Shown piece after piece: positions 40,632 to 49,668 of a stretch of 64,000 bases of DNA; the stretch's first letter is position 1, and each line of letters starts with the position of its first letter. The notes under the pieces were generated by a model. It saw nothing but the letters and a program-made list of their open reading frames with translations. It was not told where the DNA came from and did no database searches. A program made the position numbers and the translations under genes. Source of the stretch: CAVVUC01 sp963751395 (lineage in GTDB: Bacteria; Verrucomicrobiota; Verrucomicrobiia; Chthoniobacterales; Chthoniobacteraceae). The DNA lies in NCBI GenBank assembly GCA_963751395.1, contig CAVVUC010000001.1:620001-684000 (forward strand), read 5' to 3'.

Positions 40632-41491
40632 ACGGCGACAATTCGGGTCGGGCAACAAATCGAGGTTTCCCCAACGCGAATCTGTGGCTTAGTTCTCCCA
40701 TGCGGGAAAAAGTCGAAACACTGAGATCGCAGTTGCGCGGGCATGCGCCGGTCGCCATCGCCTATTCGGGAGGAGTGGACAGTGCTTTTCTGCTCGCGGT
40801 GGCGCACCGCACGCTCGGCGATCAAATGCTCGGCGTGATCGCCGACAGCCCGAGCCTGCCGCGGCAGTCGCTCGCCGATGCGCTGGCTCTTGCGAAGGAA
40901 ATCGGCGCGCCGGTCGAGGTCATCAAGACCGACGAAATGCAGGATGAAAACTACACGGGCAATCCGATCAACCGCTGCTATTACTGCAAGTCCGAGCTGT
41001 TCGCGAAGCTCGATCAACTGGCGGCGGAACGGAAATTCAAGGCGATCGCGTATGGCGAGAATGCCGACGACGCCAGCCATTTCCGACCGGGCCGGCAGGC
41101 GGCGGCGGAGTTCTTCGTGATCGCGCCGCTGAAGGATGCCGGACTGACCAAGGCCGAAATTCGCGAGCACTCGCGCGAACTCGGACTGCCCACGGCCGAC
41201 GCTCCCGCGCAGCCGTGCCTGAGTTCGCGCATCCCGCACGGCACGCCGGTCACCCCGCAGGCGCTCGCGATGATCGAGCGCGGGGAGGCGTTCGTCCGCA
41301 GCCTCGGCTTCAAGATCTTCCGCGTCCGGCACATCGTCGAGGCGGAGGGGAGCTTTCGCGCCCGCGTCCAGATCGCGCCGGAGGAAATGCAGCGACTCGA
41401 AGCGGTGAACGGCTCTCTCACCGCAGGGCTCGAAGCGGTTGGCTATCAAACCGTCGAGATCGATCCGGAAGGCTACCGTTCTCCGGCTTGA
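40628..41491 (+). CDS. larE: ATP-dependent sacrificial sulfur transferase LarE
   Basis: This 287-residue PP-loop protein has AYSGGVDSAFL (ATP pyrophosphatase loop), GNPINRCYYCKSELF and the conserved PCLSSRIPHG, the LarE pattern. LarE donates sulfur in making the nickel-pincer nucleotide cofactor of lactate racemase and related enzymes. The three cysteines (CYYC and PCLSS) suit a cluster-binding LarE rather than a single-cysteine one; this is an inference. The first 24 residues are atypical, and MREKVETLRSQL at 40700 may be the true start. larA, larB and larC are not in the window. Confidence 0.88.
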   Translation: MNGDNSGRATNRGFPNANLWLSSPMREKVETLRSQLRGHAPVAIAYSGGVDSAFLLAVAHRTLGDQMLGVIADSPSLPRQSLADALALAKEIGAPVEVIKTDEMQDENYTGNPINRCYYCKSELFAKLDQLAAERKFKAIAYGENADDASHFRPGRQAAAEFFVIAPLKDAGLTKAEIREHSRELGLPTADAPAQPCLSSRIPHGTPVTPQALAMIERGEAFVRSLGFKIFRVRHIVEAEGSFRARVQIAPEEMQRLEAVNGSLTAGLEAVGYQTVEIDPEGYRSPA

Positions 41492-41506
41492 GCGCCGATC
41501 CCGGTT

Positions 41507-42148
41507 GTGGAAAACGCGCGCACCGCGATCACCTCGGAAACGATCCCGAAAGTTCTGCGCCGGCATTTTGCGCAACACAACCGCCGCGTGTTTCTCGTCG
41601 CGCTTTTCTCGATTGTCTCCGTGCTGGTTTTCTGGGCGGCGATCTACTTCGTTGTTTACTGGCTCGTGTTGCTTGCGATTTCCGTGTGCCAGGGCATCGA
41701 CGCGCAGATGCCCGTCCGATTTCTGCCGAGGTTCCTCGCGGCCGCGGCAATCCTGTGCGCAATCGGCCTGCTTGCGCGCCGGTTGTCTCCCGACGACTGG
41801 GCGGAAGACCACCGATCGGCCGCGAAAATCGCCGTCGATATTGTGCTCGCCGTCCCGCGGGCAACGGTGGCGGCGTTCGGCACGATCGCGGCGTGCCAGT
41901 TCCTGAACGAGCGCGAACTGGGGCTGGCGTGGCGGCTGCTTCAGGCGATCCGTCGCGAGCGCCGCATCGGCATCCACGCATTGCCGCTGGAGATTCCTGA
42001 CGAGCGCTCTCAGCGAAAGATCGTGCTCGCGCTTCAGTTCGCCGGCCTGATTGATCTGCGAAAAATCGGAGACGATTTCGTGTTCACCTTCCGGGATGAA
42101 GCGGCACGCGCACTCTGCCAGCCGCCGGTTCGGGTTTCGCTGGGATAG
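41507..42148 (+). CDS. Membrane protein of unknown function
   Basis: The 213 residues start at GTG. Two membrane segments stand at about 28-60 (FLVALFSIVSVLVFWAAIYFVVYWLVLLAISV) and 70-90 (FLPRFLAAAAILCAIGLLA), followed by a cytoplasmic part with a helical ERRIGIHALPLEIPD and a winged-helix-like QRKIVLALQFAGLIDLRKIGDDFVF. It starts 15 bases after larE and is probably cotranscribed. I do not recognise the family. Confidence 0.7.
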   Translation: MENARTAITSETIPKVLRRHFAQHNRRVFLVALFSIVSVLVFWAAIYFVVYWLVLLAISVCQGIDAQMPVRFLPRFLAAAAILCAIGLLARRLSPDDWAEDHRSAAKIAVDIVLAVPRATVAAFGTIAACQFLNERELGLAWRLLQAIRRERRIGIHALPLEIPDERSQRKIVLALQFAGLIDLRKIGDDFVFTFRDEAARALCQPPVRVSLG

Positions 42149-42290
42149 CTTTCTTGCCTGGAGCGAACCGGGCGGTGTTCGCCCCTGAGAGTGAGTCGAG
42201 GCGAGCCGCCAGGTCGTTCACCTTTCCGGTTTCCGGTATCCGCTTTCCGCTATCGCCCTCCCGGTTTCCCTCTGTTGCCAAAGGAAATTC

Positions 42291-42318
42291 TTGGACTAAA
42301 CTCCCAACCCTGCATAAT
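42291..42318 (+). promoter_or_regulatory. Probable housekeeping promoter for yajC-secDF
   Basis: TTGGAC and CATAAT are separated by 16 bases, about 50 bases before the yajC ATG at 42367. The match to the sigma-70 type is good, but the call is by eye only. Confidence 0.5.
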
Positions 42319-42366
42319 CTGCGCTCCCGTTTTCCCAGCAGGACGGCGGGATGACATCCGATTTCC

Positions 42367-42711
42367 ATGATTTACCAGACACTATTTACCTTGGCCCAGG
42401 CTTCCAAGCCGGATGCCACCCAAACGTCGGCGCTTGGCAGCATGCTGATTCCCTTCATCTGCATCGGCGTCATCTTTTACTTCCTCATCATCCGCCCGCA
42501 AACCAAGCGGCAGAAGGAGCAGGAGAAGCTGATCAAGTCGCTGAAGACCGGCGACAAGGTCGTCACGAGTGGAGGCATCCACGGCCTGATCGCGAACGTG
42601 AAGGAAACCACGGTCATCATCAAAATCGCCGACAGCGTGAAAATCGAAGTCGATAAATCGGCCGTCTCGGTCGTCTCGAAAAAACCGGAAGAAGCCGCGG
42701 CGGCTTCCTAA
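42367..42711 (+). CDS. yajC: Preprotein translocase accessory protein YajC
   Basis: This 114-residue protein has one membrane segment (SMLIPFICIGVIFYFLIIRPQTKRQKEQEKLIKSLKTGDKVVTSGGIHG), the invariant YajC pattern. The short C-terminal beta domain ends in alanines. It joins SecD and SecF in the membrane complex that helps SecYEG export proteins. secDF follows 23 bases later, the usual gene order. Confidence 0.95.
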   Translation: MIYQTLFTLAQASKPDATQTSALGSMLIPFICIGVIFYFLIIRPQTKRQKEQEKLIKSLKTGDKVVTSGGIHGLIANVKETTVIIKIADSVKIEVDKSAVSVVSKKPEEAAAAS

Positions 42712-42734
42712 TCCAACTCCTAATTCCTCTGCTC

Positions 42735-45089
42735 ATGAATCCTATTTGGACGTTCGTTTTTGGTCTGGTTCTCCTGATTTTCTTCGGCTGGTATCTCGCC
42801 ACCGACAGCGGCAGCCGCAAACGCATTCTCGGCAGCGTGCTCACGGTTCTGGCAGTGGCGTTCTGCTTGCAGACGGTGAATCCGCCCTCGGAAAAAATCC
42901 GGCTCGGCCTCGACTTGCAGGGCGGCACTTCGTTCCTGATCCGCCTCGATCCGCCGGTCGCTGAAAACGGCGAGCGCCGCGCGATCACAAGGGACATGGT
43001 CGAGCAGGCGATGGAAGCGATTCGCAAGCGCATCGACACGTTCGGTGTGAGCGAGCCCATCATCACGCCGCAAGGCACGGACCGAATTCTCGTGCAGATT
43101 CCCGGACTCGACGCAGCAAAGATCGCCGAAGCGCGCGAGCAACTTCGCAAGGTCGCCAAGCTGGAATTCAAGCTCGTGAATCCGCAGAGCGGGCAGTTGA
43201 TCCAGCAAATTCAGGATGGCCAGGCGGTGATTCCGCCGGGCTATTCCATTGAGGCCATCGTGAACGAGCGGACCGAAGGCGGCGAAGAGCGCAAGGTGCT
43301 GGTGAAAAAGAAAGCCGACCTGCTCGGCGACCGCGTGACCCGCGCCGGCGCTTTTTACGACGCGCGCGGCTGGGGCGTGCATCTCGCATTCGACTCTGAA
43401 GGCGCGCAGAAGTTCGGCGATCTGACGAAGCAGGTCTTCGAAGAGCGGTCGCAGATGGCGATCGTCCTCGATGGCAAAGTGCTCTCCGCGCCCGGCGTCG
43501 AGCACGGCCCGATCTACGGCGGCAGCGCCGAAATCAGCGGCGGCAACATGAGCGAAAAAGAAGCGCGCAACCTCGCGAGCGCGCTCCAGAACCCGCTGCA
43601 AACGCCCGTCGCGATCGAAGAAGAACGCAGCGCCTCCTCGACGCTCGGTTCCGACTCGATCAAGAGCGGTGTTTACGCCGGCGTCGGCGGCCTCGTCCTC
43701 GTTCTCATTTTCGTCGTGGTCTATTATCGCTTCGCCGGCCTGGTCGCGGTCGTCGGCCTGGTCGTGAACATCGTGCTGCTCTTCGGCGTGATGGCGATGT
43801 TCAACTTCGTGCTCACCCTGCCCGGCATCGCAGGCATTATCCTCACCATCGGTCTCGCCGTCGATGCGAACGTGCTCATCTACGAGCGGCTCCGCGAGGA
43901 AATGGCGCTGGGCAAGACGCTCGGAACCGCGATCGAATCCGCCTACGACAAGGCGTTCAGCGTCATCTTCGACGCCAACTTCACCACGCTCATCACCGCC
44001 GTGATTCTCTTCTGGAAGGCGACCGGCCCGGTCAAGGGCTTCGCCGTAACGCTCGTGGTCGGCATCATCGCCTCGGTGTTCACCGCGATGATCGTCACGC
44101 GCACGCTGTTCGGCTGGGCGATCGAGACCGGTTTGATCAAGAGCATCTCGATGCTGCATCTCATTCCGCCGGACAAAAACATCAACTTCCTTGGCCGTCG
44201 CCGCCTGTGGGTCAGCATCTCCGTCGCGGTGATCGCGATCAGCGCCATCGGCTTCGGCATGCGCGGCGAAAAGAATTTCGGCGTCGATTTCAAAGGCGGC
44301 GACTTATTGATGCTCGACGCGAAGAATTCCGTCTCGGAAGGCGAAGTCCGCACCGCAATCGAAACGCTCAAGCTCGGCGAGGTCGTCATTCAAAAGGAAC
44401 ACGAACCGGCGCTGAACAAAGACTACATCTCGATCCGCAGCCCGTACGACACCAGCGACAAGATCGAGCAGCACCTGATAAAGGTGATGCCGCAGGCCGG
44501 TTTCACCGAGCACAAAAAGGACAAGGTCGGCAAGCTCGTCGGCGGCGAGCTGGCGAAGACCTCGATCATCGCGCTCGGCCTCGGCATGCTCGGCATTTTC
44601 ATGTATGTCTCCGCGCGGTTTGAAATGTCGTTCGCCATCGGCGCGCTCGTGGCGCTGCTCCACGACGTGATCATCACCGTGGGCATGTTCGCGATTTTCG
44701 GACGCGAGCTTTCGCTCGTGATGGTCGGCGCGATCCTGACCATCGCCGGCTATTCCATCAACGACACCATCGTCGTCTATGACCGCATCCGCGAAGGTCT
44801 GCACAGCGGGCGCAAAGGCACGATCGAGCAGATCATGAACGCCTCGATCAACGAAACGCTCTCGCGAACGCTGCTCACCAGCGGCTGCACGCTGCTCTCG
44901 GTCGCCGCGCTGTTCCTCTTCGGCGGGCCCGTGCTGCACGACTTCGCGTTTGCGATCCTGATCGGCATCGTTGTCGGCACCTACTCGTCGATCTTCATCG
45001 CCTCGCCGATCGTCCTCTGGTGGTCGGGCAAAAAGGGCGAGGGACTTCATGCCGAAGTGAAACGTTCGCAGGCCGCGACGGTCGGATAG
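42735..45089 (+). CDS. secDF: Fused protein-export subunit SecDF
   Basis: The 784 residues comprise SecD and SecF in one chain. SecD has an N-terminal membrane segment, GLDLQGGTSFLIRLDPP, the periplasmic domain ending NIMSEKEARNLASAL-like SAL, and the five-segment channel part with GLAVDANVLIYERLREE. SecF begins near NFLGRRRLWVSISVAVIAISAIGFGMRG, with GVDFKGGDLL and the second channel part with GYSINDTIVVYDRIRE. The complex uses the proton gradient to complete protein export. Fusion is common in this phylum. It follows yajC and ends the operon. Confidence 0.95.
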   Translation: MNPIWTFVFGLVLLIFFGWYLATDSGSRKRILGSVLTVLAVAFCLQTVNPPSEKIRLGLDLQGGTSFLIRLDPPVAENGERRAITRDMVEQAMEAIRKRIDTFGVSEPIITPQGTDRILVQIPGLDAAKIAEAREQLRKVAKLEFKLVNPQSGQLIQQIQDGQAVIPPGYSIEAIVNERTEGGEERKVLVKKKADLLGDRVTRAGAFYDARGWGVHLAFDSEGAQKFGDLTKQVFEERSQMAIVLDGKVLSAPGVEHGPIYGGSAEISGGNMSEKEARNLASALQNPLQTPVAIEEERSASSTLGSDSIKSGVYAGVGGLVLVLIFVVVYYRFAGLVAVVGLVVNIVLLFGVMAMFNFVLTLPGIAGIILTIGLAVDANVLIYERLREEMALGKTLGTAIESAYDKAFSVIFDANFTTLITAVILFWKATGPVKGFAVTLVVGIIASVFTAMIVTRTLFGWAIETGLIKSISMLHLIPPDKNINFLGRRRLWVSISVAVIAISAIGFGMRGEKNFGVDFKGGDLLMLDAKNSVSEGEVRTAIETLKLGEVVIQKEHEPALNKDYISIRSPYDTSDKIEQHLIKVMPQAGFTEHKKDKVGKLVGGELAKTSIIALGLGMLGIFMYVSARFEMSFAIGALVALLHDVIITVGMFAIFGRELSLVMVGAILTIAGYSINDTIVVYDRIREGLHSGRKGTIEQIMNASINETLSRTLLTSGCTLLSVAALFLFGGPVLHDFAFAILIGIVVGTYSSIFIASPIVLWWSGKKGEGLHAEVKRSQAATVG

Positions 45090-45112
45090 CGCGTTTTACC
45101 GGGGCAATTGCA

Positions 45113-45502
45113 TCAAGAGCCCTGTAGGCGCTCCGGCTTCGACAGAGTCACCAGATAGACTTCTTTCTCGCGCATTTCCAAGGTGCGCTGAAACGGCTTT
45201 CCCGCCTCGATGTTCACTGTTTCGAAGGTCCCGGGCGCGATCGGTTTCGCGGGCAGGTCTCGCTTGAAATAGATGTTGTTCGGAGCGTCCTGTGTTGGGC
45301 AGGTATAGTTCCAAATCAGTGCCTCCGCGCCGTTGCTGCTCCGGCAGAGCGTCGCACTTGAGTCGTTGCATTCCAGCTCCTTGTCGCCCATCTCGTGCAG
45401 GAACTTGTAGGCGTAATAGGATGGCTTGTGGAGGCCCTGGAGATTGACCAGTCCGAACCCACCATGAAAAGGCGATGGCGGCGGACCCACTTCTTCAAAC
45501 AC
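45113..45502 (-). pseudogene. C-terminal remnant of a GH39 beta-xylosidase
   Basis: These 129 residues match only the C-terminal end of GH39 enzymes: PFHGGFGLVNLQGLHKPSYYAYKFL, LIWNYT and a final beta-sheet domain. The catalytic barrel with both glutamates is missing; the frame begins 18 bases after the end of the neighbouring GH30 gene. It was most likely cut when the GH30 gene arrived or by a deletion. It cannot hydrolyse xylosides by itself. It adds to the xylan theme of the region. Confidence 0.7.
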
Positions 45503-45520
45503 ATCGGTATGTTTCCGGTT

Positions 45521-48500
45521 TCATGGTTGAGTGATTTTCAGTCGGAAGAATCGCCCGACCTCAGCGCCTGCGGGGTAACTGGCCTGCCATGTCTCCGGGT
45601 CTCCGGTCGTGATGCGAACATGGGTGACGCCTGCCGTGCTCCATGAGCCGGAGGTCAAGTCTGGACGCGTTTCGACGGAGTATGTGATGTCACTGCGACT
45701 CGCAGCCCTTCGATAATTGAAGACCCAGTTCGTGCCCGACTTCGCGAGTGAGACGCCGGTGGTTGCAGGCGTTTTCGGCGGAAGACCGAGCGCGTATTTC
45801 ATCAGGTTTTTCAGGCCGTCTCCGGCAACGATCACGTTCACGCCGCTGATGGCGGGATTCGCGATTTCGGCGGCCGTGAAAAAGCCGCGCTGCCATGTCG
45901 AGTATGCGCTTGCGGTGAGCGCGACTTTTACGAAACCGGGAGTCGAAACGTCGAGCGCGGCGACAAAGCCGGCGGGCACGGCGAGCGACGGCGTGCCGCT
46001 GCGCGTGCCGGTGCAGGTGAAAAGCGTGAAGGTGCCGGTCGTGGCGGAGCCGGTGTCGAGCAGCGCGAGGGTGCCGCCGAGCGCGAGATCCCCCAGGACG
46101 TTTATGCGGTCGCTCGCGGTGCCGAGCTGGAATGCCACTGTGCTTCCGGCGGCGAGCGTGAGCGCGCCGGTTGTCATGGTGCCGATTCCGTTCACGCCGG
46201 GAACGAGCGCGCCGCCGCTGTTCACCGTGACTGCGCCTGTCGTGCTGTTTCCAGCGAGTGAGCCTCCGCTTTTTACACTCGTCGTGCCCGATGTGATCGA
46301 GCCATGCAACTCAAGCGTGCCCGCGTTGACCGTGGTGGTGCCGGTGTAGCTGTTCGATCCGCTGAGCGTAAGCGTGCCGCTGCCCGACTTGACGAGGTTG
46401 CCGGTTCCTGTGATCGGATTGGCGATGACGAGCGAGACGCCGCTGTTGATCAAAAACGTGCCGCCGCCGGTGCCGAGCGTCACGCCGCTGTTGGAGTTGT
46501 CCATCGTGAAGCTCGCAGTCGGCTGGAAGACGCCGTTGTCGAGCATGAGCTGGCCGGCTTTGAAGGACGCGTGATTGCCGCCGAGATTGGACTTCGCGCC
46601 GACTTTCAGCACCGTGCCGCCATTCACAATCATCGCACCGGTGAAGGCGCTGTTGCTTCCGCTGTAGCTCACCGTGCCGGGGCCGCCGTTGCCGTTCGTC
46701 AGCGCACCGGTGCCGCTGAGGCTGGCGGATATGTTGATGGTGCGTGTCGCATCGTTAGCTGGAGTGATGATGGAGTCCGCAGTGACCGCGATGTTGCCCG
46801 CGAGGGTGAACGCGGTGCTGCCAAGCCCGTTGCCCACCGAGCCGCCATCGAGAATCAAATTCCCCACTGTAATCGTGCTATTGTTCGTGCCCTTGAAAAA
46901 CAACTGACCGAGCAGAGGCAAGGTGAGCGAACGACCCGCGAAGGTGTAATTGCCGCCCGAGCCCGGTGTCCTGAGCACATACTGCGAGGCCGTGTAATCG
47001 CTGCCGCCGGTGGGCGCGACGGTGTCGTTCCAATTGCCTTTCGCGTTGAACGACGATGACCCGAGGGCATCGCTCGACTTGAGCACGATGAGCGGCGCGG
47101 GCGCGGGCGCGGAGGCGAGCGTGACGACGGTGTAGGCGGGCAGCACGTAGTTGAAAGTGCCGCCGGTCACGCTCACCGGGGCCTGGCTGGCGAGGGAAAG
47201 CGTGCCCGACGTAACCCATTGGTTGAGCGTCGTGACGCTCGGGCAACTGCTTAGATTGAAGGTCTGGGTCACCGGCCACGCGGTCGGATTTGCCGCAACG
47301 ATGACGAAATTCGAGTTGGCCGGATCCTTGAACGCCGACACCAGCGCGGTCGTGTTATTCGTCACGCCGACGCGATTGAAACCAGGACGCACGAACTTGC
47401 TGTAGTTGCCCATCACATAGAGACGCTTGGCGGGCGTGACCGTGCTGTTGCCGGCAAGCGAGCCGCTGCCGCTGCCTTTCAGCCACCAGTAGTGATAGGC
47501 GTTGGCTTCCGCAACGGTCATGAACTCGTGGATCTCCTCGGCCAGGCCGAGCCCATTGGTGGCCGGGTCGTCGGTGTCCAGATAGTGCTCGGTTTCCCAG
47601 AGCGGCAACGGGCACGGCGTGCCGAAGTGGGTGATGGGAGCGGCCCTGCTGCCGTAGTTGTGACCGCCCAGGATGCCGGCGTGTTGGGCCGTGGCGGGGT
47701 CGTCCATCGTTGGGACGGCGAGCGAAAATTCCCAGTGCATGCTCTCCGGCAGCATGATCTTCGTGCTTTCCACGCCGCGGGTGGCGAGCGCATCGGCCAC
47801 ATACGGCATGAAGTCATGGAGCTGCTTGCCGGTCCAGACGCAGGATTCGTAGTCGGTGGAGGCGTTCGGCTCGTTCTGGAGCGACAGCGCTTCGAGGTTG
47901 ATGCCGTAGGTCGTCCTCATCGACGCCACGTAGTTTGCAAGCTGGTTCGCGTAGTTCTGATAGTTGGAGCCGCTCGCGATCCAGTTGCCGCCATTCACCG
48001 AGTTGGAGTCCTTGTAGCTGGCGGGCGGCGTCCAGGGCGCGCTCCAGACCCGGGCACCGCGCGCCTGGGCCATCTGCATGATGTTGGTTTCCCACGTCGT
48101 TCCCTCCGGAGTGATGCGGCTGCGCAAAACGGACAGGCCGATGCCGCCGGTGTTTGTGGAGAAAAACAAATCCGCCTCGGCTATCGACCAGGTGCTGTTC
48201 CAGGCCGACGAGGCGCCGAAGCCGTCGATGCGCTGGCGGGTGTTGTTGTAGTTCACCGTCGCCGTGCCGCTCACGGTCGTGCCGGTGAACTTGAGATTGT
48301 CCACCCATAGCGTGCTCGATCCGCTCAACGCCGTGCTGTACAGATGCACGAACACGTTGGTGATCTTGTAAAGATTCGCGTCCGTCGCGGGATTGAGCGG
48401 GATGGTGACATGGACCCAGCCCGTGTTGGTCGCCGGGATATACAAGCCGCTTCCCCAATAATCCTGGCCCCAAGTTGGAGTCCCCATGCCGAATTGAAGC

Positions 48501-48916
48501 GGGCCAAACGTGGGCACTCCGTTTTTCAGAACGGTCGCCGACCCGGGCGCGAACTTCACGTCACACTCGAATGCCGTGAACTGCACCGCGCTGATCGAGG
48601 GGCTGATGGCATTGAGGCCGTTCCAGACGGTGAACTGGATGTTCGGGCTGCCGTTGAAGTTCGCCGCGATCTTCATCGAACCCGAGCCTGCGTTGCCATC
48701 CGCATCGTTCGTCGAGTCCCACGACAGCGACTGAAACGCCGTGCCGAACCAATTGCTCCACACGTTGCCGATCTGTCCGCCGGAGTAGCTGTTGGTGCCG
48801 GTCCCCGCCGGATTAAACGCATCGACGACATAAGTCACCGGCTGCCCAGCCTGACCGCAGGCTTGGTGACCCCAGACGGGGCATGACAGCAGCAGGAGAA
48901 TGAGCAGGCGATTCAT
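45521..48916 (-). CDS. GH30 family glycoside hydrolase fused to autotransporter-type beta-strand repeats
   Basis: The 1,131 residues carry a signal peptide (MNRLLILLLLSCPVWGHQACG). A beta-sandwich, CBM-like domain (about 25-200) is followed by a GH30 barrel with RQRIDGFGASSAWNSTWS, the acid/base glutamate in LEALSLQNEPN and the nucleophile in LPLWETEHYLD, typical of glucuronoxylanases and related enzymes. After the barrel, from about 650, autotransporter-associated repeats appear (GSGTLTLSGSNSYTGTTTVNAGTL), then a C-terminal domain ending GRFFRLKITQP, common in this phylum. I start at the signal peptide. A 26-bp near-palindrome upstream is shared with the gene at 53162. Confidence 0.85.
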   Translation of the reverse strand: MNRLLILLLLSCPVWGHQACGQAGQPVTYVVDAFNPAGTGTNSYSGGQIGNVWSNWFGTAFQSLSWDSTNDADGNAGSGSMKIAANFNGSPNIQFTVWNGLNAISPSISAVQFTAFECDVKFAPGSATVLKNGVPTFGPLQFGMGTPTWGQDYWGSGLYIPATNTGWVHVTIPLNPATDANLYKITNVFVHLYSTALSGSSTLWVDNLKFTGTTVSGTATVNYNNTRQRIDGFGASSAWNSTWSIAEADLFFSTNTGGIGLSVLRSRITPEGTTWETNIMQMAQARGARVWSAPWTPPASYKDSNSVNGGNWIASGSNYQNYANQLANYVASMRTTYGINLEALSLQNEPNASTDYESCVWTGKQLHDFMPYVADALATRGVESTKIMLPESMHWEFSLAVPTMDDPATAQHAGILGGHNYGSRAAPITHFGTPCPLPLWETEHYLDTDDPATNGLGLAEEIHEFMTVAEANAYHYWWLKGSGSGSLAGNSTVTPAKRLYVMGNYSKFVRPGFNRVGVTNNTTALVSAFKDPANSNFVIVAANPTAWPVTQTFNLSSCPSVTTLNQWVTSGTLSLASQAPVSVTGGTFNYVLPAYTVVTLASAPAPAPLIVLKSSDALGSSSFNAKGNWNDTVAPTGGSDYTASQYVLRTPGSGGNYTFAGRSLTLPLLGQLFFKGTNNSTITVGNLILDGGSVGNGLGSTAFTLAGNIAVTADSIITPANDATRTINISASLSGTGALTNGNGGPGTVSYSGSNSAFTGAMIVNGGTVLKVGAKSNLGGNHASFKAGQLMLDNGVFQPTASFTMDNSNSGVTLGTGGGTFLINSGVSLVIANPITGTGNLVKSGSGTLTLSGSNSYTGTTTVNAGTLELHGSITSGTTSVKSGGSLAGNSTTGAVTVNSGGALVPGVNGIGTMTTGALTLAAGSTVAFQLGTASDRINVLGDLALGGTLALLDTGSATTGTFTLFTCTGTRSGTPSLAVPAGFVAALDVSTPGFVKVALTASAYSTWQRGFFTAAEIANPAISGVNVIVAGDGLKNLMKYALGLPPKTPATTGVSLAKSGTNWVFNYRRAASRSDITYSVETRPDLTSGSWSTAGVTHVRITTGDPETWQASYPAGAEVGRFFRLKITQP

Positions 48917-49013
48917 GTAAAGAATGCAGGAACTGTTTTTCGGGCTCGGTAATGCAAAAGGGAGGCGAGTGGTCGTGGAAAAAACAAATAATCCTACCAC
49001 GGCTGCCGGATTC

Positions 49014-49039
49014 GTCATGTCGCATGAACATGCGACACG
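49014..49039 (-). promoter_or_regulatory. Candidate regulator site upstream of the GH30 gene
   Basis: TGTCGCATGAACATGCGACA is a perfect 9-bp inverted repeat with a 2-base centre, extended to 26 bp. It is 97 bases upstream of the GH30 start and matches 24 of 26 positions of the site at 53078-53103, in the same orientation relative to the gene. Confidence 0.7.
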
Positions 49040-49044
49040 CAGGG

Positions 49045-49668
49045 TCACTGCTTCAGATACCAGACGACGGCGTCAGTCCGCGACTTCACATGCAGTTTCT
49101 CGTAAATCCGGCGGATGTAGGAGCGAATGGTGTCGATGCTGATCCCGATATGCCCGGCGATCTGCTTGTAGGAAAATCCCTTGGCAAGGCAGTCCAGCAC
49201 CTCTTTTTCGCGTGAAGACAGGTTTTCGCTTTCGCTCGCTGAAACCGGCTTGCCTTGAAAAGAGGCGACCACCTTTCGCGCGATGGGCGCGGACATCGGA
49301 GCCCCGCCCGCGAGCACTTCGTTCAGCGCCTCGAGGAGTTTTGCCGGAGGCTGGCGTTTGAGAAGATAACCGCTGGCACCCGCGGAAAGGGCGCTGAAAA
49401 TTTTTGCCGCGTTTTCAAACACGGTCAGAATCACGAAGAGCGTATCGGGCATTCGCGGCTTCAGCGCCTGCACGCAATCGATCCCGCTCATCGCGCCGAG
49501 GTTGATGTCCATCAGGACGATCTGCGGTTGATCGGCGGGCAGCTTTTCGACGGCTTCCTCCCCGCTGGCATAACTGCTCACGCACCGAAACTTCCGCGTG
49601 GCGCGAAGATAGTCCGCGATGTTTTTGCGGAGAGCCTCGTCGTCCTCAACGATGGAAACGGTGGTCAT
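49045..49668 (-). CDS. NarL/FixJ-type response regulator
   Basis: This 207-residue protein has a receiver domain with the acidic EDDEA pocket, phospho-acceptor D54 in IVLMDINLG, T/K residues in FVILTVF and YLLKRQPP, then a LuxR-type helix-turn-helix (LSSREKEVLDCLAKGFSYKQIAGHIGISIDTIRSYIRRIYEKL). It should bind DNA after phosphorylation by the kinase encoded just upstream (ATGA overlap at 49665-49668). The 26-bp near-palindromes at 49014 and 53078 flank this two-component pair and are the obvious candidate targets. Confidence 0.93.
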   Translation of the reverse strand: MTTVSIVEDDEALRKNIADYLRATRKFRCVSSYASGEEAVEKLPADQPQIVLMDINLGAMSGIDCVQALKPRMPDTLFVILTVFENAAKIFSALSAGASGYLLKRQPPAKLLEALNEVLAGGAPMSAPIARKVVASFQGKPVSASESENLSSREKEVLDCLAKGFSYKQIAGHIGISIDTIRSYIRRIYEKLHVKSRTDAVVWYLKQ

